The notes under the pieces were generated by a model. The model did not search any database. It was not told the origin of the DNA and saw only the letters and a program-made list of their open reading frames with translations. 6,063 bases of DNA from an uncultured Candidatus Melainabacteria bacterium (lineage in GTDB: Bacteria; Cyanobacteriota; Vampirovibrionia; Gastranaerophilales; Gastranaerophilaceae), in contig CAKVJR010000106.1 in assembly GCA_934754855.1 (NCBI GenBank), positions 1 through 6,063 of the forward strand, written 5' to 3'. Made by a program: the position numbers and the translations under genes. Position 1 is the stretch's first letter, and every line of letters starts with the position of its first letter. Positions 1-6,063 of this stretch are shown here, piece after piece.

Positions 1-2
1 CT

Positions 3-1175
3 TCAAAAGCGGTTGCATACACGGTTAAACAGTTAAACAGCACATTGGAACTGATGAAAAAAATCAGCTCCGCCGAGGAGCTGATTTTGGCGGCAATGCT
101 TTCGACATTAAAACAAAATGATAAGGTTTTGATTGGGAGAAATTGTCACAAATCTGTTCTGAACGGGCTTGTTTTGACGGGGGCGGAGCCTATTTGGATT
201 TTGCCCGAAATTAATAAAGAATGGGGGATTTTTCGTCCGATTGAGCCTGAAAAAATTTCGGAGTCTTTGAATAAAAATCCCGATGTAAAGGTTGTTATGA
301 TTACATCTCCGACTTATGAGGGTGTAAGTTCTGATGTCGAAAAAATTGCTGAAATTTGTCATAAAAACGGGGCGATTTTGATTGTTGACGAGGCTCATGG
401 TGCATTGAAATCTTTTGCTCCCGAATTGTTTGGAAAATCAGCACTTCAATCGGGTGCAGATATCGCAATTCAGTCTTTACATAAGACTTGCGGGGCTCCT
501 AACCCTTGTGCCGTTTTGCAATCGAGCGGGAAAATTTCTGATGAAAAAATACAAAACGCTTTGAATTTAATCAACACATCTTCTCCTTCTTATCCAATCA
601 TAGCGGCGATTGAGGGGACAATTAACTATTTGTCATCAAAAGATGGTCACAAAAAAATAAAAGAATTGGTTTCTTCTATAAATCAATTAAAATCAGCATT
701 TGAGGCAAATTTAAACATAACTTTTTATAATGAAAATGACCCTGCCAAAATTGTTGTTAAAGTCAATGGTCTTAGCGGTTTTGACCTTTCTGACAGATTG
801 TTTGAGGATTTTAATATTGAAGATGAACTCACAAATTCTGTCGCAAGCGTGCTTTTGTGCGGAATCGGAACGACAAAACATAAATTAAAATTGCTTGAAA
901 AAGCATTAAAATCAATCATTTCCGAGAAATATTCTTTTGAATTTTGTAATAAAAATGTTCCGATGATTGTTGAAAATGCCGTTATGACGCCAAAAGAGGC
1001 GTATTTTGCGGAAAAAGAAGTTGTGAATATTGAAAATTCTTTGGGTAGGATTTGCGGGGAAGTGATTGCCGAATATCCGCCGGGGATACCGCTTTTGATA
1101 CTCGGGGAAAAAATCGGTCAGGAGCAAATCGATTATTTAAAAGAAAGCAAAAAATCAATTCAGGTTGTTCGGTAA
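3..1175 (+). CDS. Orn/Lys/Arg decarboxylase family protein (PLP fold type I), 5'-partial
   Basis: This is probably a cytosolic PLP enzyme that decarboxylates arginine, lysine or ornithine, the entry to polyamine (agmatine, cadaverine, putrescine) synthesis; the substrate cannot be read from sequence. Numbering residues from the TTG at 45, the family marks are RNCHKS (32-37; the His is expected to stack on PLP), SPTYEG (88-93), DEAHGA (115-120; Asp115 for the pyridine nitrogen), SLHKT (144-148; Lys147 as Schiff-base lysine), TSSPSYP (178-184), and the small C-terminal domain with TPKEAYFAEKE, GRICGE and EYPPGIPLL (about 315-351). The frame stays open to the left edge, so TTG 45 or ATG 54 need not be the start. 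Family members usually have about 80-100 more N-terminal residues. The family's NGST-type segment expected just before LAAMLST is not recognisable; that stretch reads KKISSAEEL and coincides with a perfect inverted repeat. A truncated gene starting at ATG 54 is the alternative. The family call is secure; the 5' end is not. Confidence 0.88.
   Translation, partial: SKAVAYTVKQLNSTLELMKKISSAEELILAAMLSTLKQNDKVLIGRNCHKSVLNGLVLTGAEPIWILPEINKEWGIFRPIEPEKISESLNKNPDVKVVMITSPTYEGVSSDVEKIAEICHKNGAILIVDEAHGALKSFAPELFGKSALQSGADIAIQSLHKTCGAPNPCAVLQSSGKISDEKIQNALNLINTSSPSYPIIAAIEGTINYLSSKDGHKKIKELVSSINQLKSAFEANLNITFYNENDPAKIVVKVNGLSGFDLSDRLFEDFNIEDELTNSVASVLLCGIGTTKHKLKLLEKALKSIISEKYSFEFCNKNVPMIVENAVMTPKEAYFAEKEVVNIENSLGRICGEVIAEYPPGIPLLILGEKIGQEQIDYLKESKKSIQVVR
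24..39. repeat. Tandem 8-bp direct repeat
   Basis: The octamer GTTAAACA occurs twice head to tail (24-31 and 32-39). It lies in the poorly conserved left end of the decarboxylase frame. Because eight is not a multiple of three, gain or loss of one copy would shift the frame. Removing one copy by eye leaves an open frame to the edge, but that translation does not restore a recognisable decarboxylase N-terminus either. Confidence 0.6.
60..88. repeat. Perfect 12-bp inverted repeat (hairpin) with terminator-like shape
   Basis: The arms are AAAATCAGCTCC (60-71) and GGAGCTGATTTT (77-88), separated by the 5-base loop GCCGA. All twelve pairs match. An A-run precedes the left arm and four T close the right arm, the shape of a rho-independent terminator that could work in either direction, but the T-run is short and continues as GG. 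It lies inside the open decarboxylase frame, where the conserved NGST segment of the family should be. It may be a true terminator of an upstream unit, a rearrangement scar or an assembly artefact; chance is less likely for a perfect GC-containing stem of this length. Confidence 0.7.
1155..1175. other. Antiparallel overlap of two convergent genes
   Basis: The last 21 bp of the decarboxylase gene (stop TAA at 1173-1175, plus strand) and of the AsmA-like gene (stop TGA, complement of 1155-1157) are shared on opposite strands. Plus-strand residues SIQVVR and minus-strand residues PNNLN come from this segment. There is no intergenic room for a conventional terminator for either gene, so each transcript probably runs into the other gene. 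Confidence 0.85.
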
Positions 1176-4100
1176 ATTGTCCATAAACGAGGGCAATTGT
1201 GATGGAATATAGATTGGTGTTTGTTGCTTTTGCGGTGTTGTTGTTTGATTTTGGTTGTTTTGCTGCGGTTTTGCGGTATTTTGAGTTTGCGGATTTTTTT
1301 GAACTTTCCTCAAAACGGGAGAAGGAGCGTTTGTCGAATCGACAATCCATTTGAAACTTTTGACGGATTTTATATTGTCGGGAGAGCCTTTTATCACTAC
1401 GACAAACGGTCTTGAGGACATTCCCGTATTCGGATTAAGTTGCGGAATGGCGTCAATAACCGATTTTGGCAATGAGGTGTTGTAATCGTCATAAAAAATG
1501 TTTCCGATAGATGTTTCCGATGAACTTGTCAAAATAGTTTGTGACGAACGGGTTGCGAAGGTTCCGAGGGCATCTTCGATTTCTTGTGAAATTCTACCGT
1601 AAATTTTTATGTCGGAAACGTCGTTTAACAGGTTAACTTTTCCCGTGATGTACAGGCTCATTTTAGGGCCTTCGACGGTCAGGGATTTTACGATTGCAAT
1701 TCCGTTCAAAATTTCCGTTTTGCCTTTTGAAATTGTGAAAACGCCCGTGTTTTGCGGCTTTATTGCTCTTGATAATTTATAAGCATTCATTTTGAAAATG
1801 CTGTCGCTTATCAAATTTTGTGCGTGCAAAAAGTGTTCAAATTGCCCCAAAGGTCCCATAACACCTTTGGTTGCAGTATATTCCATATAGCCTTTTGAGG
1901 TTCGTAATTGTTGAGAATATTTTGTGCCGACACTGCTGAGTTTCAGTTTGTAGTCGATTAATCCGACCGTTCCGTCGTCTTTGCCTGTCAAAGCCTTGAA
2001 CAAGTGGCTCATTTGGGCATTTTTACCCGAAATTTCGCTTAATGATAACGTTTTTAAGAAGTTATATTCCGATTTGCCTGAAACCGAACCGCCGTAAGCC
2101 GTTCCCTTGATATTTTTCATCGACAAAATGTTGTTATTTATTGAGATGTTTGATGTGATATTTTCCGCTTGCAAACCGCCGATTTTGAATTTGCTTATTT
2201 CTGCAAATCCGTTCTCTGCCTTGATTGGAATCTCGACACCGGGGTAAACGGGGTTCGTTTGGACATTTTCAAAAATTTCGCTGATTTCATTCAAATCGAG
2301 GTATGAAGATTTGAGTTTCAAGTTGCTCAAAATGAACGGCTGCTTGAGATTTGACGGGATAGCCGTTTCTACATTGAAAATTGAATTTCCGATTTGTAAT
2401 TTCGGCAGACATAATTTTATATTATCGCTTGCGAAAACGATTTTGTTCGTTTGGCTATGCAATTTGTATTCGGGAATATTGACATTTAAGACCTCTAAAT
2501 TTCCTTGCAACGACGGCTTTTCGGGGGTTCCGTTTATTGTTAAGTCTGATTTTGCCGAGATTTCGGAATTTTTTAATCCTGCCAACGCAAATGTCATTGT
2601 ATTCGGAATAACCACTCTAACCTTGTTAAGATAAGGCTTTTGGACGTTTTCGATTTTTCCGTTAATGAAAAGAATTTTGTCTTTTTTGCCGTTATTTTTG
2701 TTTAAAGAAAAATCGTTAATGTTAAGATTTTTTCCGTCAAAATAAGCGTCAAGTCTTGTTATTGACGGGATATTGAGTAATTCTTTTATGACAAGGCAAG
2801 AAATGTAGTTGTCTTTGTCCGCCGTCAAGTCCGCCTTTATTGCGATATCATCGCCTGAGCCTTTGATATTGCCGTTAATTCCGACATTTCCTTTTGTTGC
2901 GGCGAGAAATTTCTCTGTTCCTTTTTGTTTTTTTATAACGTTGTAAAGTGCCTTGCTGTTTAACTTTCCGACTATATCGAAATTATATGTCGGATTTTGT
3001 TTTTGATAGTCGTTAATTTTGCCTTGAAGTTCAAACGCCGCACCGCCAAAGGACATTTTATTGTTCGGAATTTCTATTTCATTTGGTTTTATGTTTAAAA
3101 TCAAATTTTCCGCTTTTAAATTATCAGATAAATCTGTCGGCAAAATTGTCGGTTTTGTCAATGAAATTGTGCCTTCAGGGGTGTTTAAGTCGCCTGTGAT
3201 TTTTACTTTTCCACCTTCAAATTTTGTTAAGATTTTTCCTTTGTCGCTGATTGTGAAATTCTTTAAATCTGCCAAAACCAATGTTTCAGGTTTGTTTAAA
3301 TTTCCTTTAAGATTTGCCGAAAAACTAATGATACCCTTTGTGTCGGGGATTTTTGCGTCGGGAACAAAATCTATCAGTTTTCCGACCGAAAGATTTTCGC
3401 CTTTTAACACAATATCAGCCTTTGCGGAAGAATTTATTGTTCCTCTGAGTTCAACAGGAGTGCCGTTTACGAGCAAAGTTGTCGGTTCGATTGTGATGGT
3501 ATCGTTTTCGAGATTTATTTTCGAGTTTATATTTGTTATTTTGCAGGGGATATTTTTTCCTTTGACAGATGCACCGATGATTTCCGCAAAACCTGAGGAA
3601 GCGAGGTGATTTTTTCCACTTTTGATTTTAAAATTCAAATTGGCTCTTCCCTGAACGGAGTACAAATGAAGCGGATTTTTGATGTTCATTGCATTCAAAA
3701 GTGTTTCGGCTGTTGATTTCAGGTTGAAAAGGTTGATGTTTTCCGCAACACATTTCATATCGACGACCAAATTTTTTCCTGTCGTAACAATTCCGTCAAG
3801 TTTTATTCTGTCGCTCGGACTTGCCTTAATATCTGCATTTACGGCTATTTTATCATCATTGAATTTCAAATTGATAAAATTATTTTTCATTAACGAGCCG
3901 TTTAACACAAATGACAAGTCGGTGACATCGGCTTGTCCCGTTATTTTCGGCGTATTTTCGTTTTCTTCGATTTTAAATTTTGATGATATTTTTGCTTTTA
4001 TTTCGTATTGTTTTAAATATCTGAAAGGGTTGGTATTAAAGAGTTTTTGAGGTGTTTTTGTCAACAAACTTTCAATTGTTGTTGAAAAATCTATATATTT

Positions 4101-4718
4101 TTTATTCGCTTGAGATAAAGATCCTTGAGTTTCAATTTTGTTTCCATTGCTCAAAGTCTTTGAAATACGCAGTTTTTCCCCCTCTATAATAAACGGTTCG
4201 GAATACATTTTGTCGAAAATTTTAACCTTGTATCTGTTGAGTAAAATTTCAGGCAAATTTTCCGACACGACAAATCCGCCGTTTGCTTTCGGAGAATATT
4301 TTAAATTTAAGAATTTATCAAGAGAAGAATGACCCTCTTTATCAATGGACATGCTTAATATCGGGCGGTTGATAATTATTTTTTCAACTTCAACTTTTTT
4401 GAAAATTATCGGCAAAACCCTGATTTTTATGGTTAAATCTTTTGCCTTGAACAGTTCCTGTTTATCGGGATACAAAACAATAGCGTGATGTGCATCGAGA
4501 TTCAAAGACGTCCTGATTGCAGGTTCGACAACCAATCTTTCAACATTCAGATAAAGCCCCGTCTGTTCAAAAAATTGCTGTTCAAAATTGTCCTTAAAAC
4601 CTTTGATGTTAACGTATTTGGGAAATAAGAGCAAAACGGAAAGATATGCAATGAACAAAATTGCTGATATCCATAAAGCCAATTTTACAAATATCTTAAA
4701 AATACGCCCGATTTGCAT
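1155..4718 (-). CDS. AsmA/TamB-like inner-membrane-anchored periplasmic protein
   Basis: This is probably an envelope protein of the AsmA superfamily, whose members (AsmA, TamB, YhdP) are long beta-rich, groove-like proteins linked to phospholipid transport and outer-membrane homeostasis. The 1187 residues show a short basic N-terminus, one membrane segment (about 11-33), and an AsmA-like opening with a conserved TGLYLNVERL (53-62) and a RPILSMSIDKEG segment (118-129). A long array of beta-strand repeats follows, including GNLNKPETLVLADLKNFTIS (472-491) and NGTPEKPSLQGNLEVLNVNI (729-748), the pattern common in TamB-type proteins. The C-terminal AsmA-like domain (about 862-1045) includes GTAYGGSVSG and a GVFTISKG...GKVNLLNDVSD block. 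The last 55 residues are rich in Gln, Asn, Pro and Thr and probably disordered. The ATG at 4716-4718 is 9 nt after the atpG stop, with an AGG at suitable distance. The stop at 1155-1157 lies inside the convergent decarboxylase gene. Superfamily membership is likely; assignment to AsmA, TamB or YhdP and the cargo are uncertain. Confidence 0.8.
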   Translation of the reverse strand: MQIGRIFKIFVKLALWISAILFIAYLSVLLLFPKYVNIKGFKDNFEQQFFEQTGLYLNVERLVVEPAIRTSLNLDAHHAIVLYPDKQELFKAKDLTIKIRVLPIIFKKVEVEKIIINRPILSMSIDKEGHSSLDKFLNLKYSPKANGGFVVSENLPEILLNRYKVKIFDKMYSEPFIIEGEKLRISKTLSNGNKIETQGSLSQANKKYIDFSTTIESLLTKTPQKLFNTNPFRYLKQYEIKAKISSKFKIEENENTPKITGQADVTDLSFVLNGSLMKNNFINLKFNDDKIAVNADIKASPSDRIKLDGIVTTGKNLVVDMKCVAENINLFNLKSTAETLLNAMNIKNPLHLYSVQGRANLNFKIKSGKNHLASSGFAEIIGASVKGKNIPCKITNINSKINLENDTITIEPTTLLVNGTPVELRGTINSSAKADIVLKGENLSVGKLIDFVPDAKIPDTKGIISFSANLKGNLNKPETLVLADLKNFTISDKGKILTKFEGGKVKITGDLNTPEGTISLTKPTILPTDLSDNLKAENLILNIKPNEIEIPNNKMSFGGAAFELQGKINDYQKQNPTYNFDIVGKLNSKALYNVIKKQKGTEKFLAATKGNVGINGNIKGSGDDIAIKADLTADKDNYISCLVIKELLNIPSITRLDAYFDGKNLNINDFSLNKNNGKKDKILFINGKIENVQKPYLNKVRVVIPNTMTFALAGLKNSEISAKSDLTINGTPEKPSLQGNLEVLNVNIPEYKLHSQTNKIVFASDNIKLCLPKLQIGNSIFNVETAIPSNLKQPFILSNLKLKSSYLDLNEISEIFENVQTNPVYPGVEIPIKAENGFAEISKFKIGGLQAENITSNISINNNILSMKNIKGTAYGGSVSGKSEYNFLKTLSLSEISGKNAQMSHLFKALTGKDDGTVGLIDYKLKLSSVGTKYSQQLRTSKGYMEYTATKGVMGPLGQFEHFLHAQNLISDSIFKMNAYKLSRAIKPQNTGVFTISKGKTEILNGIAIVKSLTVEGPKMSLYITGKVNLLNDVSDIKIYGRISQEIEDALGTFATRSSQTILTSSSETSIGNIFYDDYNTSLPKSVIDAIPQLNPNTGMSSRPFVVVIKGSPDNIKSVKSFKWIVDSTNAPSPVLRKVQKNPQTQNTAKPQQNNQNQTTTPQKQQTPIYIPSQLPSFMDNLPNNLN

Positions 4719-4730
4719 ATCTGCCTGCTA
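4719..4730 (-). promoter_or_regulatory. Ribosome binding site of the AsmA-like gene, overlapping the atpG stop region
   Basis: On the minus strand the junction reads TAGCAGGCAGAT followed by ATG. A short CAGG (4724-4727) sits 5 nt before the start and directly after the atpG TAG. The weak Shine-Dalgarno match and the 9-nt gap suggest that ribosomes finishing atpG help to start the next gene. No room is left for a promoter or terminator in the gap. Confidence 0.5.
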
Positions 4731-5642
4731 ACTTTGTGCGTCTGCTCCGCCGACAACTTCGGTGATTTCCTGTGTAATTGCCGCTTGACGAGCCTTATTG
4801 TAGTCAATCGTCAAGGTTCTTATCATATCATCAGCATTGTTGCAAGCCGCTGACATAGCCGTCATTCTTGATGCAAGTTCGCTCGCAGTTGCTTCCAAAA
4901 GTGCCTGATAGATAATGTTTGCAATGTAATAAGGAACAATCTGTCTTAACATTACCGACAAATTCGGCTCAAATTCCATCTCTGAAACAACGTAAGCCTC
5001 GGCATTGTCAGTGTTTGTATCCATCGGCAAAATACCCCATTCCTCAACAGAATAGGACATCATGTTCCTGAATCTTGTTGTTACGATTTTCATCTCGTCG
5101 ATTTGACCGTTAACAAAATCTGTTGACATATCTTCCCCGACAACTGTTCCTAATGCGGAACTGCCGCCCTCGATGAACGCAGGATATGTTTTGACAATTT
5201 CAAAATCAAAGTTTCTTTGTTCTCTTTTTAAAGCAGACAAGCCTTTTTGACCGATTACGTACAACTTTACGTTAATGCCTTTTTCTTTAAAAGCCTTAAT
5301 CTCTTTTATCGTATATCTTACGATGTTTGCGTTGTATGCACCTGCCAAGCCTTTATCCGACGAAATTACAAGAATACCGACGTTTTTTGTGTTCCTTTTT
5401 TCGAGCAAAACTCTCCAATTTTGAGAGGGTTTTGACGGTTTAATTTCATCTTCCGGATAGTCTTTGACTGTTTTCAAAAGTCTGTAAAGCATCTCTACCA
5501 TTGCTTTTGTAAACGGTCTTGAGGCTTTTACGGCATTTTCGCACTTCTTAACTTTCGCCGCCGCAACCATTTTCATTGCTCGGGTGATTTTTTGAGTGCT
5601 TTTAATGCTTGATATTCTGTCTTTTATGTTTTTTTGATTCAT
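4728..5642 (-). CDS. atpG: ATP synthase F1 subunit gamma
   Basis: This is the central rotor shaft of F1, coupling rotation of the c-ring to catalysis in the alpha3beta3 head. At 304 residues it is somewhat longer than E. coli gamma (287). The N-terminal helix carries the family signature IKSTQKITRAMKMVAAAKV (13-31); the central Rossmann-like part has SSDKGLAGAYN (94-104, usually S/GDRGLCGxxN, so the common Cys is Ala here); the C-terminal helix has ASELASRMTAMSAACNNADD (253-272) and YNKARQAAITQEITEVVGGA (281-300). The N- and C-terminal helices form the coiled coil of the shaft. A loop of about ten extra residues (roughly 61-87, with KPSKPSQNW) precedes the central domain. The extra segment typical of cyanobacterial and chloroplast gammas, near TTRFRNMMSYSVEEWGILPM (188-207), is absent. 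It follows atpA by 4 nt and is followed by an AsmA-like gene instead of the beta gene. In cyanobacterial naming this gene is atpC. Start and family are secure. Confidence 0.97.
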   Translation of the reverse strand: MNQKNIKDRISSIKSTQKITRAMKMVAAAKVKKCENAVKASRPFTKAMVEMLYRLLKTVKDYPEDEIKPSKPSQNWRVLLEKRNTKNVGILVISSDKGLAGAYNANIVRYTIKEIKAFKEKGINVKLYVIGQKGLSALKREQRNFDFEIVKTYPAFIEGGSSALGTVVGEDMSTDFVNGQIDEMKIVTTRFRNMMSYSVEEWGILPMDTNTDNAEAYVVSEMEFEPNLSVMLRQIVPYYIANIIYQALLEATASELASRMTAMSAACNNADDMIRTLTIDYNKARQAAITQEITEVVGGADAQS

Positions 5643-5653
5643 TTATCTATCCG
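5643..5653 (-). promoter_or_regulatory. Ribosome binding site of atpG, inside the end of atpA
   Basis: The minus strand reads CGGATAGATAA and then ATG. The GGA of the Shine-Dalgarno-like segment is the last sense codon (Gly) of atpA, and the atpA stop TAG lies between it and the atpG start. The spacing is 7 nt and the intercistronic gap only 4 nt, which argues for coupled translation of alpha and gamma. Confidence 0.5.
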
Positions 5654-6063
5654 AAAAAACTAACTTTAAATTTGTCCAAATGTTCTCTTAATTTTGCTTT
5701 GTCTTCATCTGACAATGCTGCACGGTTATTTAGATTGTCTGCAAGATCCTTCAAGTTTGCACCAAAGTAACTGAACCAATCTGTCTTAAATCTGTTCATA
5801 TCCTTGTTATCAACATTATCGAGATATCCTTCGTTTGCGGCAAATAAGATTGAAACCTGTTCAGCAACGCTCAAAGGTTGATATTGCGGTTGTTTAATAA
5901 CTTCCGTCAACTTTCTTCCTCTCAAAAGTTGATCACGAGTTGCTTTATCCAAATCACTTGCGAATTGTGCAAATGCTTCCAATTCTCTGAATTGAGCCAA
6001 GCCCAATCTCAAGTTGCCTGCAACTTGTTTGATAGCCTTTGTTTGAGCCGCACCGCCGACACG
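5647..6063 (-). CDS. atpA: ATP synthase F1 subunit alpha, C-terminal part (5'-partial)
   Basis: This is the last 138 residues of the non-catalytic alpha subunit of the F1 head, which carries regulatory nucleotide sites and lends an arginine to the catalytic sites on beta. The frame is open to the right edge and begins RVGGAAQTKAIKQVAGNLRL, so the first codon (6061-6063) appears to be the arginine finger of the conserved SRVGGAAQ motif (compare E. coli alpha Arg376). Next come LAQFRELEAFAQFASDLDKA, QLLRGRKLTEVIKQPQYQPL and SVAEQVSILFAANEGYLD, all diagnostic of the alpha C-terminal helical domain. The protein ends in a variable helix terminating DKFKVSFFG. An internal ATG at 6010-6012 is not a start, because homology continues upstream of it. 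About three quarters of the gene, with the P-loop, is outside the window. Translation of atpG starts 4 nt after its stop. Confidence 0.97.
   Translation of the reverse strand, partial: RVGGAAQTKAIKQVAGNLRLGLAQFRELEAFAQFASDLDKATRDQLLRGRKLTEVIKQPQYQPLSVAEQVSILFAANEGYLDNVDNKDMNRFKTDWFSYFGANLKDLADNLNNRAALSDEDKAKLREHLDKFKVSFFG

Noticed and set aside
45..56. TTG 45 or ATG 54 as the true start of the decarboxylase gene.
   Set aside because: Not adopted, because the frame is open to the window edge and a start here would remove the N-terminal domain the family normally has. It remains possible if the gene is really truncated; a weak GGAA lies just before ATG 54.
108..398. Minus-strand open frame of 96 codons opposite the decarboxylase gene.
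   Set aside because: It is Asn/Arg/Phe-rich, lacks any known motif, and lies opposite highly conserved decarboxylase sequence that explains the base pattern.
1175..1198. Possible intrinsic terminator of the decarboxylase gene: stem AATTGTCC / GGGCAATT with an 8-base loop.
   Set aside because: The stem is only 8 bp with one G-U type pair, the loop is large, and the following bases (GTGATGGAATATAG) contain no T-run. It also lies inside the coding region of the opposing gene.
1220..1300. T/G-rich stretch with repeated TTTTGCGG-like and TTGTTG words, considered as a repeat array.
   Set aside because: It is the complement of Gln/Asn/Thr codons in the low-complexity tail of the AsmA-like protein; the units are irregular and explained by coding.
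982..1350. Minus-strand open frame of 122 codons spanning the convergent junction.
   Set aside because: It is covered by two well-supported genes in other frames, its translation has no family features, and it begins inside the AsmA-like gene without a convincing ribosome binding site.
3061..3609. A long plus-strand open frame (182 codons) opposite the AsmA-like gene, with others at 2311-2634, 3679-4050 and 4138-4332.
   Set aside because: These translations are Phe/Ser/Val-rich with no recognisable domain, lie wholly opposite a gene with clear family features, and are the usual antisense shadow of an AT-rich, Lys/Asn/Ile-rich coding sequence.

Overview
The window looks like ordinary chromosome from a low-GC, Gram-negative-type bacterium. 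The best-supported placement is the non-photosynthetic sister group of Cyanobacteria (Vampirovibrionia/Gastranaerophilales, 'Melainabacteria'). This is an inference from three things: the F1 gamma gene directly follows the alpha gene but is then followed by an envelope gene instead of the beta gene, as in the split ATP synthase clusters of Cyanobacteria; the C-terminus of gamma reads much like cyanobacterial gamma; and gamma lacks the extra segment of photosynthetic gammas. The AsmA-type protein suggests a cell with an outer membrane.

Layout. Plus strand, 3-1175: the 3' part of a PLP-dependent Orn/Lys/Arg decarboxylase gene, open to the left edge. Minus strand, read from the right edge leftwards: the 3' end of atpA (6063-5647), complete atpG (5642-4728), then a complete 1187-residue AsmA/TamB-like envelope protein gene (4718-1155). 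Gaps between the three minus-strand genes are 4 and 9 nt, so they are probably one transcription unit, with atpG and the AsmA-like gene translationally coupled to the gene before. The plus- and minus-strand genes converge and their coding ends overlap by 21 bp. No gene-free stretch exceeds about 10 bases, and I see no RNA gene, CRISPR array or mobile element.

How the genes work together. atpA and atpG encode adjoining parts of the F1 motor of ATP synthase. The AsmA-like protein is probably an inner-membrane-anchored periplasmic protein of envelope lipid homeostasis; its place behind atpG suggests co-expression, not a shared biochemical job. The decarboxylase belongs to amino acid/polyamine metabolism and is unrelated to the opposing unit.

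The least ordinary point is at the left edge. The decarboxylase reading frame loses resemblance to its family exactly where a perfect 12-bp inverted repeat (60-71 / 77-88) lies, preceded by a tandem 8-bp repeat. This could be a rearrangement, a truncated gene or an assembly-edge artefact. I found no convincing new biological system.
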